This document shows positions 34,125 through 44,536 of a DNA stretch of 64,000 nucleotides, in pieces. Numbering within the stretch: the first letter of the stretch is position 1; each line of letters begins with the position of its first letter. Source of the stretch: JAHWKS01 sp964458385 (lineage in GTDB: Bacteria; Planctomycetota; Planctomycetia; Pirellulales; Pirellulaceae); NCBI GenBank assembly GCA_964458385.1, contig CAYWIS010000002.1, positions 1 to 64,000 of the forward strand. The letters run 5' to 3'. The notes beneath the pieces were generated by a model. It was not told where the DNA came from. It did no database searches and was given only the letters and a program-made list of their open reading frames with translations. Both the position numbers and the translations under genes were made by a program.

Positions 34125-35267
34125 ATGCAACTTCGTGTATTGCTGATTGGCCTGGCGATCTTGCCGTGGACGGCAATGGGTTGGGCCGATGAAACCTCGT
34201 CTCAGAAGAATCGGAGTCTCCGCCCGATGGCGATTGAAAAAACCTCGTTTGGAAAGACTGAGTCTGGCGAAGATACGCACCTGTTCACCTGCACAAACAA
34301 AAACGGGCTAGTGCTCAAGTTGACCGATTACGGCGCCACGGTGGTCGCCGTGGAAACACCCGACCGCCAAGGCAAATTGGCCAACATCAACTTAGGTTTC
34401 GAGAATGTGCGCCGTTATGAGGGGCAGCATCCGTACTACGGCGCTACGGTTGGGCGATTCGCGAATCGCATCGCCAAGGGAAAGTTCACTCTCGATGGGC
34501 GCGAGTACACCTTAGCCACGAACAATGGCCCGAATCACCTCCACGGAGGCAATAAGGGATTCAACCGCGTGGTTTGGCAAGCCGAAGAGGTGCGAAATGA
34601 TAACGAGGTGGGAGTACGTTTCCGGTATCTTAGCCCCGATGGTGAAGAAGGATACCCGGGCAATTTGCAAGTGACGTCCCTCTACACGCTGACCAATGAC
34701 AATGAATTAAAGGTGGAGTTCACTGCCACGACCGATAAGCCGACCGTCCTTAACCTGACCAACCACAATTACTGGAATTTGGGTGGCGCCTTCACCGGTA
34801 CGATCCGGGACCACGTGCTGATGATTAACGCCGACCAGTACGTGCCTGTCGATGAGGCTTTGATTCCTACAGGGGAGTTGGCGTCGGTGGCGGGCACGCC
34901 GCTGGATTTCCGTAATCCAAAACCGATTGGACAAGACATCGACAAGATCAAGAGCGATCCCGTCGGTTACGATCATTGTTACGTCCTCCGGAGTCAGGGA
35001 GGCGCACTGGCGTTAGCGGCTCGTGTGAAGGACCCCGACAGTGGCCGCGTGATGGAGGTCTACACGACCCAGCCCGGAATGCAGCTCTATACGGGCAACT
35101 TCTTAACAGGAGCAGAGTCGGAAGGAGGCGCCAAGCAGCACGAGGCGTTTTGTCTGGAGACCCAGCATTTCCCCGATGCGCCGAATCAGAAGAATTTTGC
35201 GAGCGCTGTATTGCGTCCCGGCGAAACGTATCGCCAGGTTACCGTCCACAAGTTTTACGCCGAGTAA
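34125..35267 (+). CDS. galM: Secreted aldose 1-epimerase (galactose mutarotase)
   Basis: The 380-residue enzyme converts alpha and beta anomers of aldoses. Family motifs are visible: YYGATVGRFANRIAKGKF, PNHLHGGNKGFNRVVW with the first active-site histidine, NLTNHNYWNLGG with the second histidine, and CLETQHFPDAPNQ with the catalytic glutamate. A signal peptide (residues about 1-20) is present, so this copy acts outside the cytoplasm, as for many planctomycete and Bacteroidetes mutarotases linked to polysaccharide use. A GGGAG ribosome site supports ATG 34125. Peroxiredoxin follows after 52 bases on the same strand. Confidence 0.93.
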   Translation: MQLRVLLIGLAILPWTAMGWADETSSQKNRSLRPMAIEKTSFGKTESGEDTHLFTCTNKNGLVLKLTDYGATVVAVETPDRQGKLANINLGFENVRRYEGQHPYYGATVGRFANRIAKGKFTLDGREYTLATNNGPNHLHGGNKGFNRVVWQAEEVRNDNEVGVRFRYLSPDGEEGYPGNLQVTSLYTLTNDNELKVEFTATTDKPTVLNLTNHNYWNLGGAFTGTIRDHVLMINADQYVPVDEALIPTGELASVAGTPLDFRNPKPIGQDIDKIKSDPVGYDHCYVLRSQGGALALAARVKDPDSGRVMEVYTTQPGMQLYTGNFLTGAESEGGAKQHEAFCLETQHFPDAPNQKNFASAVLRPGETYRQVTVHKFYAE

Positions 35268-35319
35268 CGGCACGGATGTTGAGTCCGGTTTCTGTTCACG
35301 CCTCACGAGAGCATCCCCG

Positions 35320-35865
35320 ATGAAGACCCTAGTTACCACCGCGATCATGGCAAGTGTGTTCGGTCTTTGGTGTGTCGCGAGTATCGGCCTGGCCGAAGAG
35401 GCGCCGAAGGTAGGCGATCTCGCACCGGACTTCGAACTAAAGGCGAGTGACGGGAAAACCTACAAGCTGTCGGACTTTCGTGGAAAGCAGGCCGTTGTGA
35501 TTGCTTGGTTCCCTCGCGCTTTTACCGGCGGATGCACCAAGGAATGCAAGTCGATGCGTGAAGCTGGCGACAAACTGCGAGGATACGAAGTGGCCTACTT
35601 CACGGCGAGCACCGACCCGGTCGAGAAGAATACCGATTTCGCCAAGTCACTCGACTTAGATTATCCGATCTTATGCGATCCTACGTGTGAAACGGCGAAG
35701 GCCTACGGTGTCTATATTCCTGATCGGAACGCTGCTCAACGCGTCACCTTCTACATTGGTAAAGATGGCAAAATTCTGCACATCGACCGCGCCGTCAAAA
35801 CCGATACACACGGCGCCGATATTGCGGCTCGCCTGGGCAGCCTTGGCGTAGAAAAGAAGAATTAG
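35320..35865 (+). CDS. Secreted Bcp-type peroxiredoxin
   Basis: The 181-residue protein has a signal peptide (about residues 1-25, ending at GLAEE), followed by a thioredoxin-fold peroxiredoxin of the bacterioferritin-comigratory (Bcp/PrxQ) type. APDFELKASDGKTYKLSDFR is the family start and FTGGCTKECKSM holds the peroxidatic cysteine with a second cysteine four residues later, the atypical 2-Cys arrangement of PrxQ. It is probably periplasmic and reduced by a thioredoxin-like partner. It lies after galM and is closed by the terminator at 35890. Confidence 0.9.
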   Translation: MKTLVTTAIMASVFGLWCVASIGLAEEAPKVGDLAPDFELKASDGKTYKLSDFRGKQAVVIAWFPRAFTGGCTKECKSMREAGDKLRGYEVAYFTASTDPVEKNTDFAKSLDLDYPILCDPTCETAKAYGVYIPDRNAAQRVTFYIGKDGKILHIDRAVKTDTHGADIAARLGSLGVEKKN

Positions 35866-35889
35866 AATCGCCCTTTTTGCCAAGGGTAG

Positions 35890-35947
35890 TGCGGAATGGA
35901 GCTGGGCGGCGGAGGTGCGCCTCGTCGCCGCTCGCCTTCATTCCGCA
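35890..35947 (+). terminator. Rho-independent terminator after the secreted peroxiredoxin
   Basis: TGCGGAATG (35890-35898) pairs with CATTCCGCA (35939-35947), with an inner GCGGCG/CGCCGC stem. It is followed by TTTGTTTTT. Confidence 0.85.
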
Positions 35948-36134
35948 TTTGTTTTTCAGGCTGATGTGTTCACGCAATCCGGCGCCTTAGAACTCGACGT
36001 CTCTCATTGCGCGGTCAACCGGACCGAGGCGTCATTTCTCGCTGCTTCCCTAGGCGATTATGAGGGTACCCTGTGACTGTGAACTTGTGGTCATAGGGAC
36101 GTAATACGTCGGCGTTAGGTCATGGCGCGCCAAG

Positions 36135-37268
36135 TCACGACGCGTCGTTTGGGGTCGGCGTGACAAGGCTCTCGGATTCGCCGAAATAAACAGGCGCCGC
36201 CGCAGGTCGACCAAAGTGGTAGCCTTGAAACAATTTGAATCCCATTTCACGGCAGACTTGCGCCTCTTCGGCCGCTTCAACGCCCTCGGCCAAAGGTAAG
36301 ATGCCTAACTCATTCACAAGACGCACCAACGAAGCCACCATGGTGCGCTGCGCTTCGGGGGCAGTGTGAATACCGCGGATCAATCGCATGTCGAACTTGA
36401 CGTAATCGGGCGAGGTATCGACAAGTTCGGCCAGACGAGCTTGTCCTGCTCCGAAGTCATCATAGGCCAATCCAATTTTCAGATCTTGGAGCGCGGTGCG
36501 CAGCGTTGTCAACGAGCTTCGATCTACGGCCGCCGATTCGTGGAGCTCCAGGGTGAACTGCTGGTCAGGCTCCATACGCCGCAACTCACGCAGCGACGCG
36601 CATAAGTTCGCCATATCCTCGAGTTCGCGCGGGTGCGTGTTCAAAAAAAGGTGGGGCGACTTGTCATGACCGAGGCGAATCCCCTCAACGCGCAACAACT
36701 GACTGAGTTCGGNNNNNNNNNNCTGAAACATTGGCCCGGGGGTCGCTAGACCCACTAACGGACTTCGACCTAAGACCTCGTAGGCGACTGTTTCTCCGGT
36801 TTCGGCCGTGACAATGGGTTGATAGTAAGGCGTTACGGCGCGATGGCTCAGTAATCGATCGAACTGCACGAGCGCTAACGCTTGGTCGCATACTCCAACG
36901 GCGCATCGCGTCGCATTGACGGTTGCGGAGTCGATTCCCGGTTGGTGAATGATCCGAAATACTGCTTCGCCGAAGTGCAGCAGATCGTTGTGGGCGAGCG
37001 GCTGGACTTTCTCAATACGCCGGCCATTTACGTAGGTGCCATTGGTGCTTCCCAAGTCGCGCACCAGCAGCGTGGCGCCATCGGAGAGGAATTCAGCGTG
37101 CCGCCCGGAAACGCTCAGCTGTGGAATGCAAATGTCGACTCCGGCTCGCCGCCCCAAGATTGCGGGCAAACGACTGAGCGCAAATGTTGCGCCTCCGGCC
37201 TGACTCACCAAGGTCCAAGTAGGCTCGGTGCGCGGCGGGAAATCGAGCTTTGCCATCGTTGGCGTCAT
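36135..37268 (-). CDS. FHA-EAL protein: predicted c-di-GMP phosphodiesterase
   Basis: The 377-residue protein has an N-terminal FHA domain (about residues 20-100; GRRAGVDICIPQLSVSGRHA and DLGSTNGTYVNGRRI) that binds phosphothreonine. A C-terminal EAL domain follows (about 140-365): EVLGRSPL in the signature position (EVL), FLNTHPREL, LHESAAV, YDDFGAGQARL and KLFQGYHFGRP. These conserved acidic and lysine residues are those needed for metal and c-di-GMP binding, so it is probably an active phosphodiesterase. An N-gap interrupts the EAL domain near residue 185. ATG 37268 (GGGGA upstream) was chosen; an internal ATG at 37256 is also possible. It is divergent from the prenyltransferase-like gene. 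Confidence 0.88.
   Translation of the reverse strand: MTPTMAKLDFPPRTEPTWTLVSQAGGATFALSRLPAILGRRAGVDICIPQLSVSGRHAEFLSDGATLLVRDLGSTNGTYVNGRRIEKVQPLAHNDLLHFGEAVFRIIHQPGIDSATVNATRCAVGVCDQALALVQFDRLLSHRAVTPYYQPIVTAETGETVAYEVLGRSPLVGLATPGPMFQXXXXELSQLLRVEGIRLGHDKSPHLFLNTHPRELEDMANLCASLRELRRMEPDQQFTLELHESAAVDRSSLTTLRTALQDLKIGLAYDDFGAGQARLAELVDTSPDYVKFDMRLIRGIHTAPEAQRTMVASLVRLVNELGILPLAEGVEAAEEAQVCREMGFKLFQGYHFGRPAAAPVYFGESESLVTPTPNDAS
36713..36722. other. Assembly gap (10 N) inside the EAL domain
   Basis: Ten undetermined bases lie between the codons for GPMFQ and ELSQLL. EAL domains usually have several more residues at this point than four, so the true gap is probably longer. Confidence 0.9.
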
Positions 37269-37440
37269 AAGGGCATTCCCCACATGTACGTACGCAGCGA
37301 GAGCGACTGCTCCCCACGCAAGCATAGCTTGCAATTGGCGACAATTGCGGGGATGCAACCCAAGCTCACACCGCCAAGGCAAGCTATGTTTTTCTGTTCC
37401 TCTGATTTGTTTTGACCATCGCGCCGGAGTTGCGGATTTT

Positions 37441-38316
37441 ATGGATTGCTGGAATGAGTTGCTTACTCGCATGGCCAAACGCCCGGTCTGTGGGTACGAC
37501 CCGCGGCAATCGCCCGCGAGCGAGCCGACCGCGATTACTGCGTTGGCGCTAATTAAGTACGGACGGCGCGATGACGCTCTTCCTGCTCTGGATTTTCTTG
37601 TGTTGTGTCAAGGCGACGACGGCGGTGTAGGAGTTCGCGAGGGAGAACCGCAACCGCAATGGCCAACGAGTCTAGCCGTGCTCGCGTGGCGCGCCAGCGG
37701 GCTCCAACAGTACGAGGAAAACGTTCGGAGTGGGGTTGCATGGATGCTTTCGATGCGTGGCAAAGCTATGCCTCGAAACGAGGAAATGGGACATGATACG
37801 ACGCTCGTTGCTTGGCCATGGGCGGCAGGCACGCATTCATGGATTGAACCGACCGCCTTGGCGGTTGCGGCTTTTAAATCGGCGGGCCGCAGCGGCCATG
37901 CCCGCACACGCGAGGCGGTTCAGATGCTCATTGACCGGCAACTCCCTGGCGGCGGGTGCAATTACGGCAATACCCTGTGCCTTGGCCAACTACTTCGCCC
38001 CCATGTGCAACCGACCGGAGTCGCGTTGTGGGCGCTGGCAGGTGAACACGACGACCACGGCCGGATTACTGCCTCGGTGCGCTGGCTTGCGCGGACAATC
38101 AATGCACAAACAACCACCTGTTCGTTAGCCTGGGCGATTCTCGGGCTCGCCGCGCAACGTGCTGTTCCGAAGAACGCTAGGTCATGGCTGGAGAATTCGG
38201 TGGATCGGACGCTGCGCTCCGACCAATCGCCCCATAAGCTTGCCTTACTGGCGTGGGCCTCTGCTGCGGTGGGGGGCAGCCATCGCCAATCTGATAATGT
38301 GAGGTTTGGACGATGA
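37441..38316 (+). CDS. Prenyltransferase/squalene-oxidase-repeat protein
   Basis: The 291-residue protein has a run of the alpha/alpha-toroid repeat found in terpene cyclases and protein prenyltransferases: SPASEPTAITALALIKYG, QGDDGGVGVREGEPQPQWP, PWAAGTHSWIEPTALAVAA and LPGGGCNYGN. It is about half the length of squalene-hopene cyclase and lacks the DXDD catalytic motif, so it is not a cyclase in the usual sense. The role is unknown. ATG 37441 follows the divergent FHA-EAL gene; the stop overlaps the DUF362 start by four bases (ATGA), so the two are coupled. Confidence 0.78.
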   Translation: MDCWNELLTRMAKRPVCGYDPRQSPASEPTAITALALIKYGRRDDALPALDFLVLCQGDDGGVGVREGEPQPQWPTSLAVLAWRASGLQQYEENVRSGVAWMLSMRGKAMPRNEEMGHDTTLVAWPWAAGTHSWIEPTALAVAAFKSAGRSGHARTREAVQMLIDRQLPGGGCNYGNTLCLGQLLRPHVQPTGVALWALAGEHDDHGRITASVRWLARTINAQTTTCSLAWAILGLAAQRAVPKNARSWLENSVDRTLRSDQSPHKLALLAWASAAVGGSHRQSDNVRFGR

Positions 38317-39341
38317 CGCTCTCGACACAAACTGGAACTAGCGAGTCGAAAATCGACCGCCGTGTACTCCTCAGTGGAGCCGCCGCGTGTGCTGGACTGG
38401 CCGGATGGCCCTTGGTCCGCGAGATGTTCGCACCGCGCGCGTCGGTCTTTATCGCGCGAAATCAGCGATACGATAGCCGACTGGAACGCGTGATAAGCGA
38501 TGGATTGGCGGCGGTGGGCATAGATGTTTCTCAGTATCGCGGTCGTCGAGTGTTACTCAAGCCAAACCTTGTGGAGCCCACGCGCAATGCTCCGCACATG
38601 ACGACCCATCCGGCCATGATCGTTGCAACCGCGGAAGTTTTCCGCCGGGCCGGCGCGGTCGTAACGGTGGGAGAAGGCCCAGGGCATGTGCGCGACACGG
38701 AAATGGCGTTGGTGGAATCGGGAGTCGGCGAGGCGCTTGCGGACGCCGGACTTCCGTTCGCCGATTTGAATTACGAGGAAACCGCCTGGGTCAAGAACGC
38801 CGGAAAGGCTTGTGACCTGCCAGGATTCTACTTTCCTCGGTCGGTAATCGAGGCTGACCTGATTGTCTCGCTTCCCAAGATGAAGACGCATCATTGGGTG
38901 GGTGTCACATGCGCTATGAAGAACCTTTACGGGGTGATTCCCGGTATCAGGTACGGCTGGCCGAAGAACGTGCTGCACCACAACGGCATACCGCAGACTG
39001 TGCACGACATCAACGCCTCGTTGCCGCGTACGATCGCCGTTGTTGACGCCATTGAGTGTATGGAGGGCGATGGTCCGATTATGGGCAGCCCCAAATGGAT
39101 GGGGCTTGTGCTGGTCGGAGCCAACCTACCCGCGGTGGACGCCACCGTGTGTCGGTTGATGGACGTGCGTCCCGAGGCCGTCAATTACCTGCGTTTGGCG
39201 GCCGACCGCTTAGGCCCGATCGCCGAGCAGCGTATTGAGCAACGGGGAGAAGCGTGGCGTCCATTGGCCTCACCTTTCCAGATTCTGGATAAACCACACC
39301 TACATAGCCTGCGGCCTAAGCCGGGAGTCTTCGTTTCCTGA
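38313..39341 (+). CDS. DUF362 protein with a Tat-like leader
   Basis: The 342-residue protein begins with IDRRVLLSGAAACAGLAG, a twin-arginine-like leader, suggesting export after folding. The rest fits DUF362: RRVLLKPNLVEP, MTTHPAMIVATAEVFRRAG, EADLIVSLPKMKTHHWVGVT and LPRTIAVVDAIECMEGDGP with GANLPAVDATVCRLM. In some DUF362 proteins a ferredoxin-type cluster follows the domain, but I see no CxxC here. Function unknown. It overlaps the terpene-cyclase-like gene by four bases, which suggests they act together. Confidence 0.85.
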   Translation: MTLSTQTGTSESKIDRRVLLSGAAACAGLAGWPLVREMFAPRASVFIARNQRYDSRLERVISDGLAAVGIDVSQYRGRRVLLKPNLVEPTRNAPHMTTHPAMIVATAEVFRRAGAVVTVGEGPGHVRDTEMALVESGVGEALADAGLPFADLNYEETAWVKNAGKACDLPGFYFPRSVIEADLIVSLPKMKTHHWVGVTCAMKNLYGVIPGIRYGWPKNVLHHNGIPQTVHDINASLPRTIAVVDAIECMEGDGPIMGSPKWMGLVLVGANLPAVDATVCRLMDVRPEAVNYLRLAADRLGPIAEQRIEQRGEAWRPLASPFQILDKPHLHSLRPKPGVFVS

Positions 39342-39386
39342 AGCGAACGGCGCATGCCGAACCAGGGAGGTCCTGAATGACGTGTG

Positions 39387-39770
39387 TCACTCGGCGCCCA
39401 TAAGATCTACCGTTGAGGCCCGCTGTTCGTACCAGACGAGGCCGCAGGCGGTGTTCGCGTGCAGCCAAGTCGGTTGAACTGTGGCGGTTACCTTGCGCGC
39501 CAGCCATGTATCGCCCTTGCGGTCGCAAACAATTGTCAGATAGTGGTGGGATTTAACGTCGCGGATGTTAGCTGGCTGGCCGTCAATGGTCACTGATGCG
39601 TCCGGCGCTAGGGTGACCAGGACTTCTTGGCCGGCAATTAACATGCACAGGAACTTATCCGACGTGGACATGGCATGCCCGTGAAACTGCTGGGGCGCCA
39701 GGAGTGAACTGTACGTGGCCGCCAGCAGGGCGAGGCTCGCCATTGCCTGCAGCAAGATTCGCAGGTACAT
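39387..39770 (-). CDS. Small secreted or anchored protein of unknown function
   Basis: The 127-residue protein has an N-terminal hydrophobic segment (residues about 3-22, a signal peptide or anchor). It then contains a compact part with IDGQPANIRDVKSHHYLTI and a tail around LHANTACGLVWYEQR. GGAG eight bases before ATG 39770 supports the start over a longer frame to 39824. I do not recognise a family. It converges on the DUF362 gene, 45 bases away. Confidence 0.65.
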   Translation of the reverse strand: MYLRILLQAMASLALLAATYSSLLAPQQFHGHAMSTSDKFLCMLIAGQEVLVTLAPDASVTIDGQPANIRDVKSHHYLTIVCDRKGDTWLARKVTATVQPTWLHANTACGLVWYEQRASTVDLMGAE

Positions 39771-39921
39771 GGGGCTTCTCCTTTCAGACAGAGCCGAACA
39801 TGACGCCGACTCACTTCGACCCATGACGGCTCTTGCGACAAGTCGGACAGAGAAGCAACCAGTGTGCCGAATTGGTTGCGCCGCGAGAGGAAAAAATCCG
39901 TCGCGTCAGCCATCGCGCCTA

Positions 39922-41403
39922 TTAGAACGCGCGATGGCCTGCATAGACAAACCGCAGCGGACCATCTTCGGCAATCACGTCTTGCCAATTGGCGTGGACG
40001 CCCGAACCAGCAAGGATTGCATCGGCAAATTGTGCTAGGCGTTGCGGCTCGATCGCTTCCACCAGACAGAACTGGAGCACCGAACGGCGGATACTCCGGT
40101 AATTCGAGTTGTCGTGCCCATTGAGGAATTTGCGCACCAGCGTTTTCAACTCATCATCGGTGCGGGGATCGTATTCATACCGCTCTTCTGCGTAACGGTA
40201 CGCCTCGATGGTAAAGCCCAATTGGGCGACGGCGGCGGCGCTGTGACGCGCCATCTCGTCCATTACATCCAAGGCTCGGAAAGGATCGTGGGCGATATCA
40301 CGCAGCACCAATACCAATTTGGGTCGGATGCGATGGTACTCGCGCGTCCACGATAGGGGCAGTAGGTCGGTCCAATGGCGCGGGATTAAAAGATTCATGC
40401 GCAGCCGCCTCCAGCCTGCGGCTACATCCCACAGTAGGTCCAAGCGGTCCCACTCTCGGTCGAACGTACTATGGAGGTGGCTCATCTGCCCCAACTCGCG
40501 CCGGCACGCGTCCGCCGCCTGCTGGGCTTTCGGCGATTCGCTCCAGGCCAGTTGATCGATAGCCACCAGTAACAACCGCCCCCAGGCTTCCTCCTCGTCG
40601 AACACAATGCGTGGGCGCAGCTCGGCAAGGTCGGTTAGAACCATGTCCCAACGACCGATGCGGCCAAGGGCGCGCCACCGCCACTCGGTAAGATCGACAA
40701 GGGGGCCCAAGGGAACGTCAAGTCGTAAGAGTGCGGTGCAGCGCTCGTTGGCGGCTTCATGGGGGTGGGAATTCAGTTCACGTCGATAGAGTTCGCGCAG
40801 CCGACCTTCCAATCGGCTGACGCGCAATCCTTCGGTCAGCCAATAGGCCGGGCCTCGATCCGGATCGACTTCGGGCGCCGCAAACGTCAGCCAGTAAAGA
40901 CGCAAACAAGCTTCACCACTTCCACCCCGTTCTTGGTGAATACGCACAAGACGCGCATAGGCGTCGGCAAGATCGCAGCCTTGTTCTAAATCGTTCCAAA
41001 TGGTAGTGCATCGGGATTCGGCATCGGGAGCGAGCAATGGTTGCCCGCGCGGAGCCGGCGCCCCGCCTTCCAAATCTCGATCAGCTACTTCAGCGACATA
41101 TGGCGGATCGTCTTCCTGGCTTGTCTGGTGGGGGAAAGTCCAATCGTCATGGTTCTCTTCGGCGTCGTCAGCATTCCATGCGCTCTGGTATAACTCGCGA
41201 GCCTGGATCTGCTTTTCGACGAATTCGTACGCTTCGCGGATGCGCTTGAACTGCTCGGGCGCATGTTCTGGTTTGAAGCGGCGTACAAGACCCAAATAAG
41301 CTCGGCGCGCAACGCGGGCATCGTTGTGGGGGGATACACCCAGCAACTCGTAAGGATTGGTCGGCCAAAGCGATACGTCGTCCGGAAGGTTACGTCCCGA
41401 CAC
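39922..41403 (-). CDS. J-domain-like co-chaperone of the DjlB/DjlC type
   Basis: The 493-residue protein starts with GTG at 41403, preceded by GGGGAGG that also contains the upstream gene's stop. The N-terminal about 60 residues are J-like: NPYELLGVSPHNDARVARRA and RRFKPEHAPEQFKRIREAYE. The HPD tripeptide that normally stimulates Hsp70 ATPase is KPE here. E. coli DjlB and DjlC, partners of HscC, have a similar HPE. The rest is long, helical and has many Trp and Leu residues but no clear domain. The frame extends further upstream, but that part overlaps the preceding gene and has no protein character. Confidence 0.8.
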   Translation of the reverse strand: MSGRNLPDDVSLWPTNPYELLGVSPHNDARVARRAYLGLVRRFKPEHAPEQFKRIREAYEFVEKQIQARELYQSAWNADDAEENHDDWTFPHQTSQEDDPPYVAEVADRDLEGGAPAPRGQPLLAPDAESRCTTIWNDLEQGCDLADAYARLVRIHQERGGSGEACLRLYWLTFAAPEVDPDRGPAYWLTEGLRVSRLEGRLRELYRRELNSHPHEAANERCTALLRLDVPLGPLVDLTEWRWRALGRIGRWDMVLTDLAELRPRIVFDEEEAWGRLLLVAIDQLAWSESPKAQQAADACRRELGQMSHLHSTFDREWDRLDLLWDVAAGWRRLRMNLLIPRHWTDLLPLSWTREYHRIRPKLVLVLRDIAHDPFRALDVMDEMARHSAAAVAQLGFTIEAYRYAEERYEYDPRTDDELKTLVRKFLNGHDNSNYRSIRRSVLQFCLVEAIEPQRLAQFADAILAGSGVHANWQDVIAEDGPLRFVYAGHRAF

Positions 41404-41407
41404 GGTC

Positions 41408-42580
41408 TCAACCTCCCCGTTCGGAAGGTGGTGGACCGAGTGGCGGGGATGGCGGTGGTGCTGAAATTGGCGGCAAACCCGGGGATGCCGCACCATCAGG
41501 CTCGCTACTTGGATCACGCCAACCGGGCGGCGCTTCTCGGAGACTCCGAGCCCGTTCGCGAATTTGCTGCATGCGTGCTTCGTGCTCCTGACGAATGCGC
41601 TCCATTTGCTCACGGTGACGTTGAAGAATATCCTGTGCGTTTTGGCTAGCCGAACGAGGCGTCGTGATTTCAGTTGCTGTATTGTCGTCTTGGCCGCTCT
41701 CCCAAGGAGGCGCAATCCGACGCGGTTCAACCGGAAGCGGAGCCGTTGGCAAATAAATTTCGTCTGGGATTTGTTCTCTATTGACCTGGGACGATGGAGC
41801 CGGTGGCGAGGAACGGTCGAAACGGAAGGAAATTCGAACAAGGATTGAAAGTAAGATGCACACCGCCGCCAAGGCCCACAATCGGCCGCGGGAGTTCGCT
41901 TCGGTACGACTGATTGTCGCCGTCTGAGGAACACGCTGCGGTTGTCCCCATTTAGCTACTTGATCAATAAATTCGGGCGCCAAAGTCGCAATTTGCGGGT
42001 GGCGCACCTTGAGCGTTTTCGCCGCCTTGCGCCATGGTTTGATGTCGTCCTGTAGTAGCGTCTGCAAGAGCGCGTTGCGACGCGCTGCCCGAGCCACAGG
42101 GCGAAGGGGGAACAACTCCATGGCGTAATGTGCGAGCGTCTCCATGCGCATATCGCGTCCGCTACTGTCAACGGTTGTGGCGTCAATATCCAAACCGGGC
42201 GCCAGGGAAGCGAGACGCGTTTGTACCCGCAGCGAGTGTTCGGCGCGGTAACGCAGGCTAACCCACTGTTGGCGCCGTTGTGCAACGGGAAACGAGAGCA
42301 TCTTGGCCGCGAATGCCTCCGTGGCCTCAAGTAGTTCACGTTCCTCGGAAGTTATAAACTCGGGCGGATCCTCATCATCAAATACCCCCTCGGCGTCCCA
42401 CCTAACCGTGCGAAATGCATCCGCCACGGTTTCGTTGGGAACAAAGTTCTCTTCTTCTAGCACACGGAAGAATTGCGCGCGTATTTCCGCCAGTGACGCG
42501 TCGCGAGGAACGCCCATATGCTTACGCGCCCATTCTAGACGCTGCTCAAGACGTTCGGAGGTTGTGGTCGTTGGAGACAT
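41408..42580 (-). CDS. Membrane protein of the HscC cluster, with N-terminal J-like region
   Basis: The 390-residue protein has a helical N-terminal region (RLEQRLEWARKHMGVPRDAS, which resembles the start of J-domain-like proteins but lacks HPD) and one membrane segment near residue 255 (LWALAAVCILLSILVRI). A proline-rich C-terminus follows, with a heptad-like basic stretch (QRHREQMERIRQEHEARMQQ) before GLPPISAPPPSPPLGPPP. It begins 36 bases after hscC and its stop lies in the ribosome site of the J-like gene. It is probably co-transcribed and may anchor the chaperone system to the membrane. The identification as a J-like protein is weak. Confidence 0.65.
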   Translation of the reverse strand: MSPTTTTSERLEQRLEWARKHMGVPRDASLAEIRAQFFRVLEEENFVPNETVADAFRTVRWDAEGVFDDEDPPEFITSEERELLEATEAFAAKMLSFPVAQRRQQWVSLRYRAEHSLRVQTRLASLAPGLDIDATTVDSSGRDMRMETLAHYAMELFPLRPVARAARRNALLQTLLQDDIKPWRKAAKTLKVRHPQIATLAPEFIDQVAKWGQPQRVPQTATISRTEANSRGRLWALAAVCILLSILVRISFRFDRSSPPAPSSQVNREQIPDEIYLPTAPLPVEPRRIAPPWESGQDDNTATEITTPRSASQNAQDILQRHREQMERIRQEHEARMQQIRERARSLREAPPGWRDPSSEPDGAASPGLPPISAPPPSPPLGPPPSERGG

Positions 42581-42615
42581 AAAGCCTTGAAGTGGCGTCC
42601 ATCTTGCGCCGCCGA

Positions 42616-44364
<1,749 letters not shown>

Positions 44365-44478
44365 CGCGAGTGATCCCTGAAGAGATAGGCCGATCGAAAA
44401 ACGCCGCGGCGAATACGCCTATTGTTTCTATCCGAGATTGAATGAGCAAGCAGCTGGAATGTTCGCCCTAAAAAAGAA

Positions 44479-44497
44479 GGCGTGCCCCACGGTCGCC
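44479..44497 (-). terminator. Candidate terminator after the SGNH hydrolase gene
   Basis: The minus strand has GGCGACCGTGGGGCACGCC (44497-44479), which can form a short GC-rich hairpin, followed by TTCTTTTTT. The stem is short, so the call is moderate. Confidence 0.5.
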
Positions 44498-44536
44498 ATA
44501 CCCCCCGACAAAGATCCTCGCCCCAGCAAACGCCCC

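Noticed and set aside
41404..41934. 177-codon N-terminal extension of the J-like gene
   Set aside because: It overlaps the upstream gene in another frame and is not protein-like; GTG 41403 with GGGGAGG is the better start.
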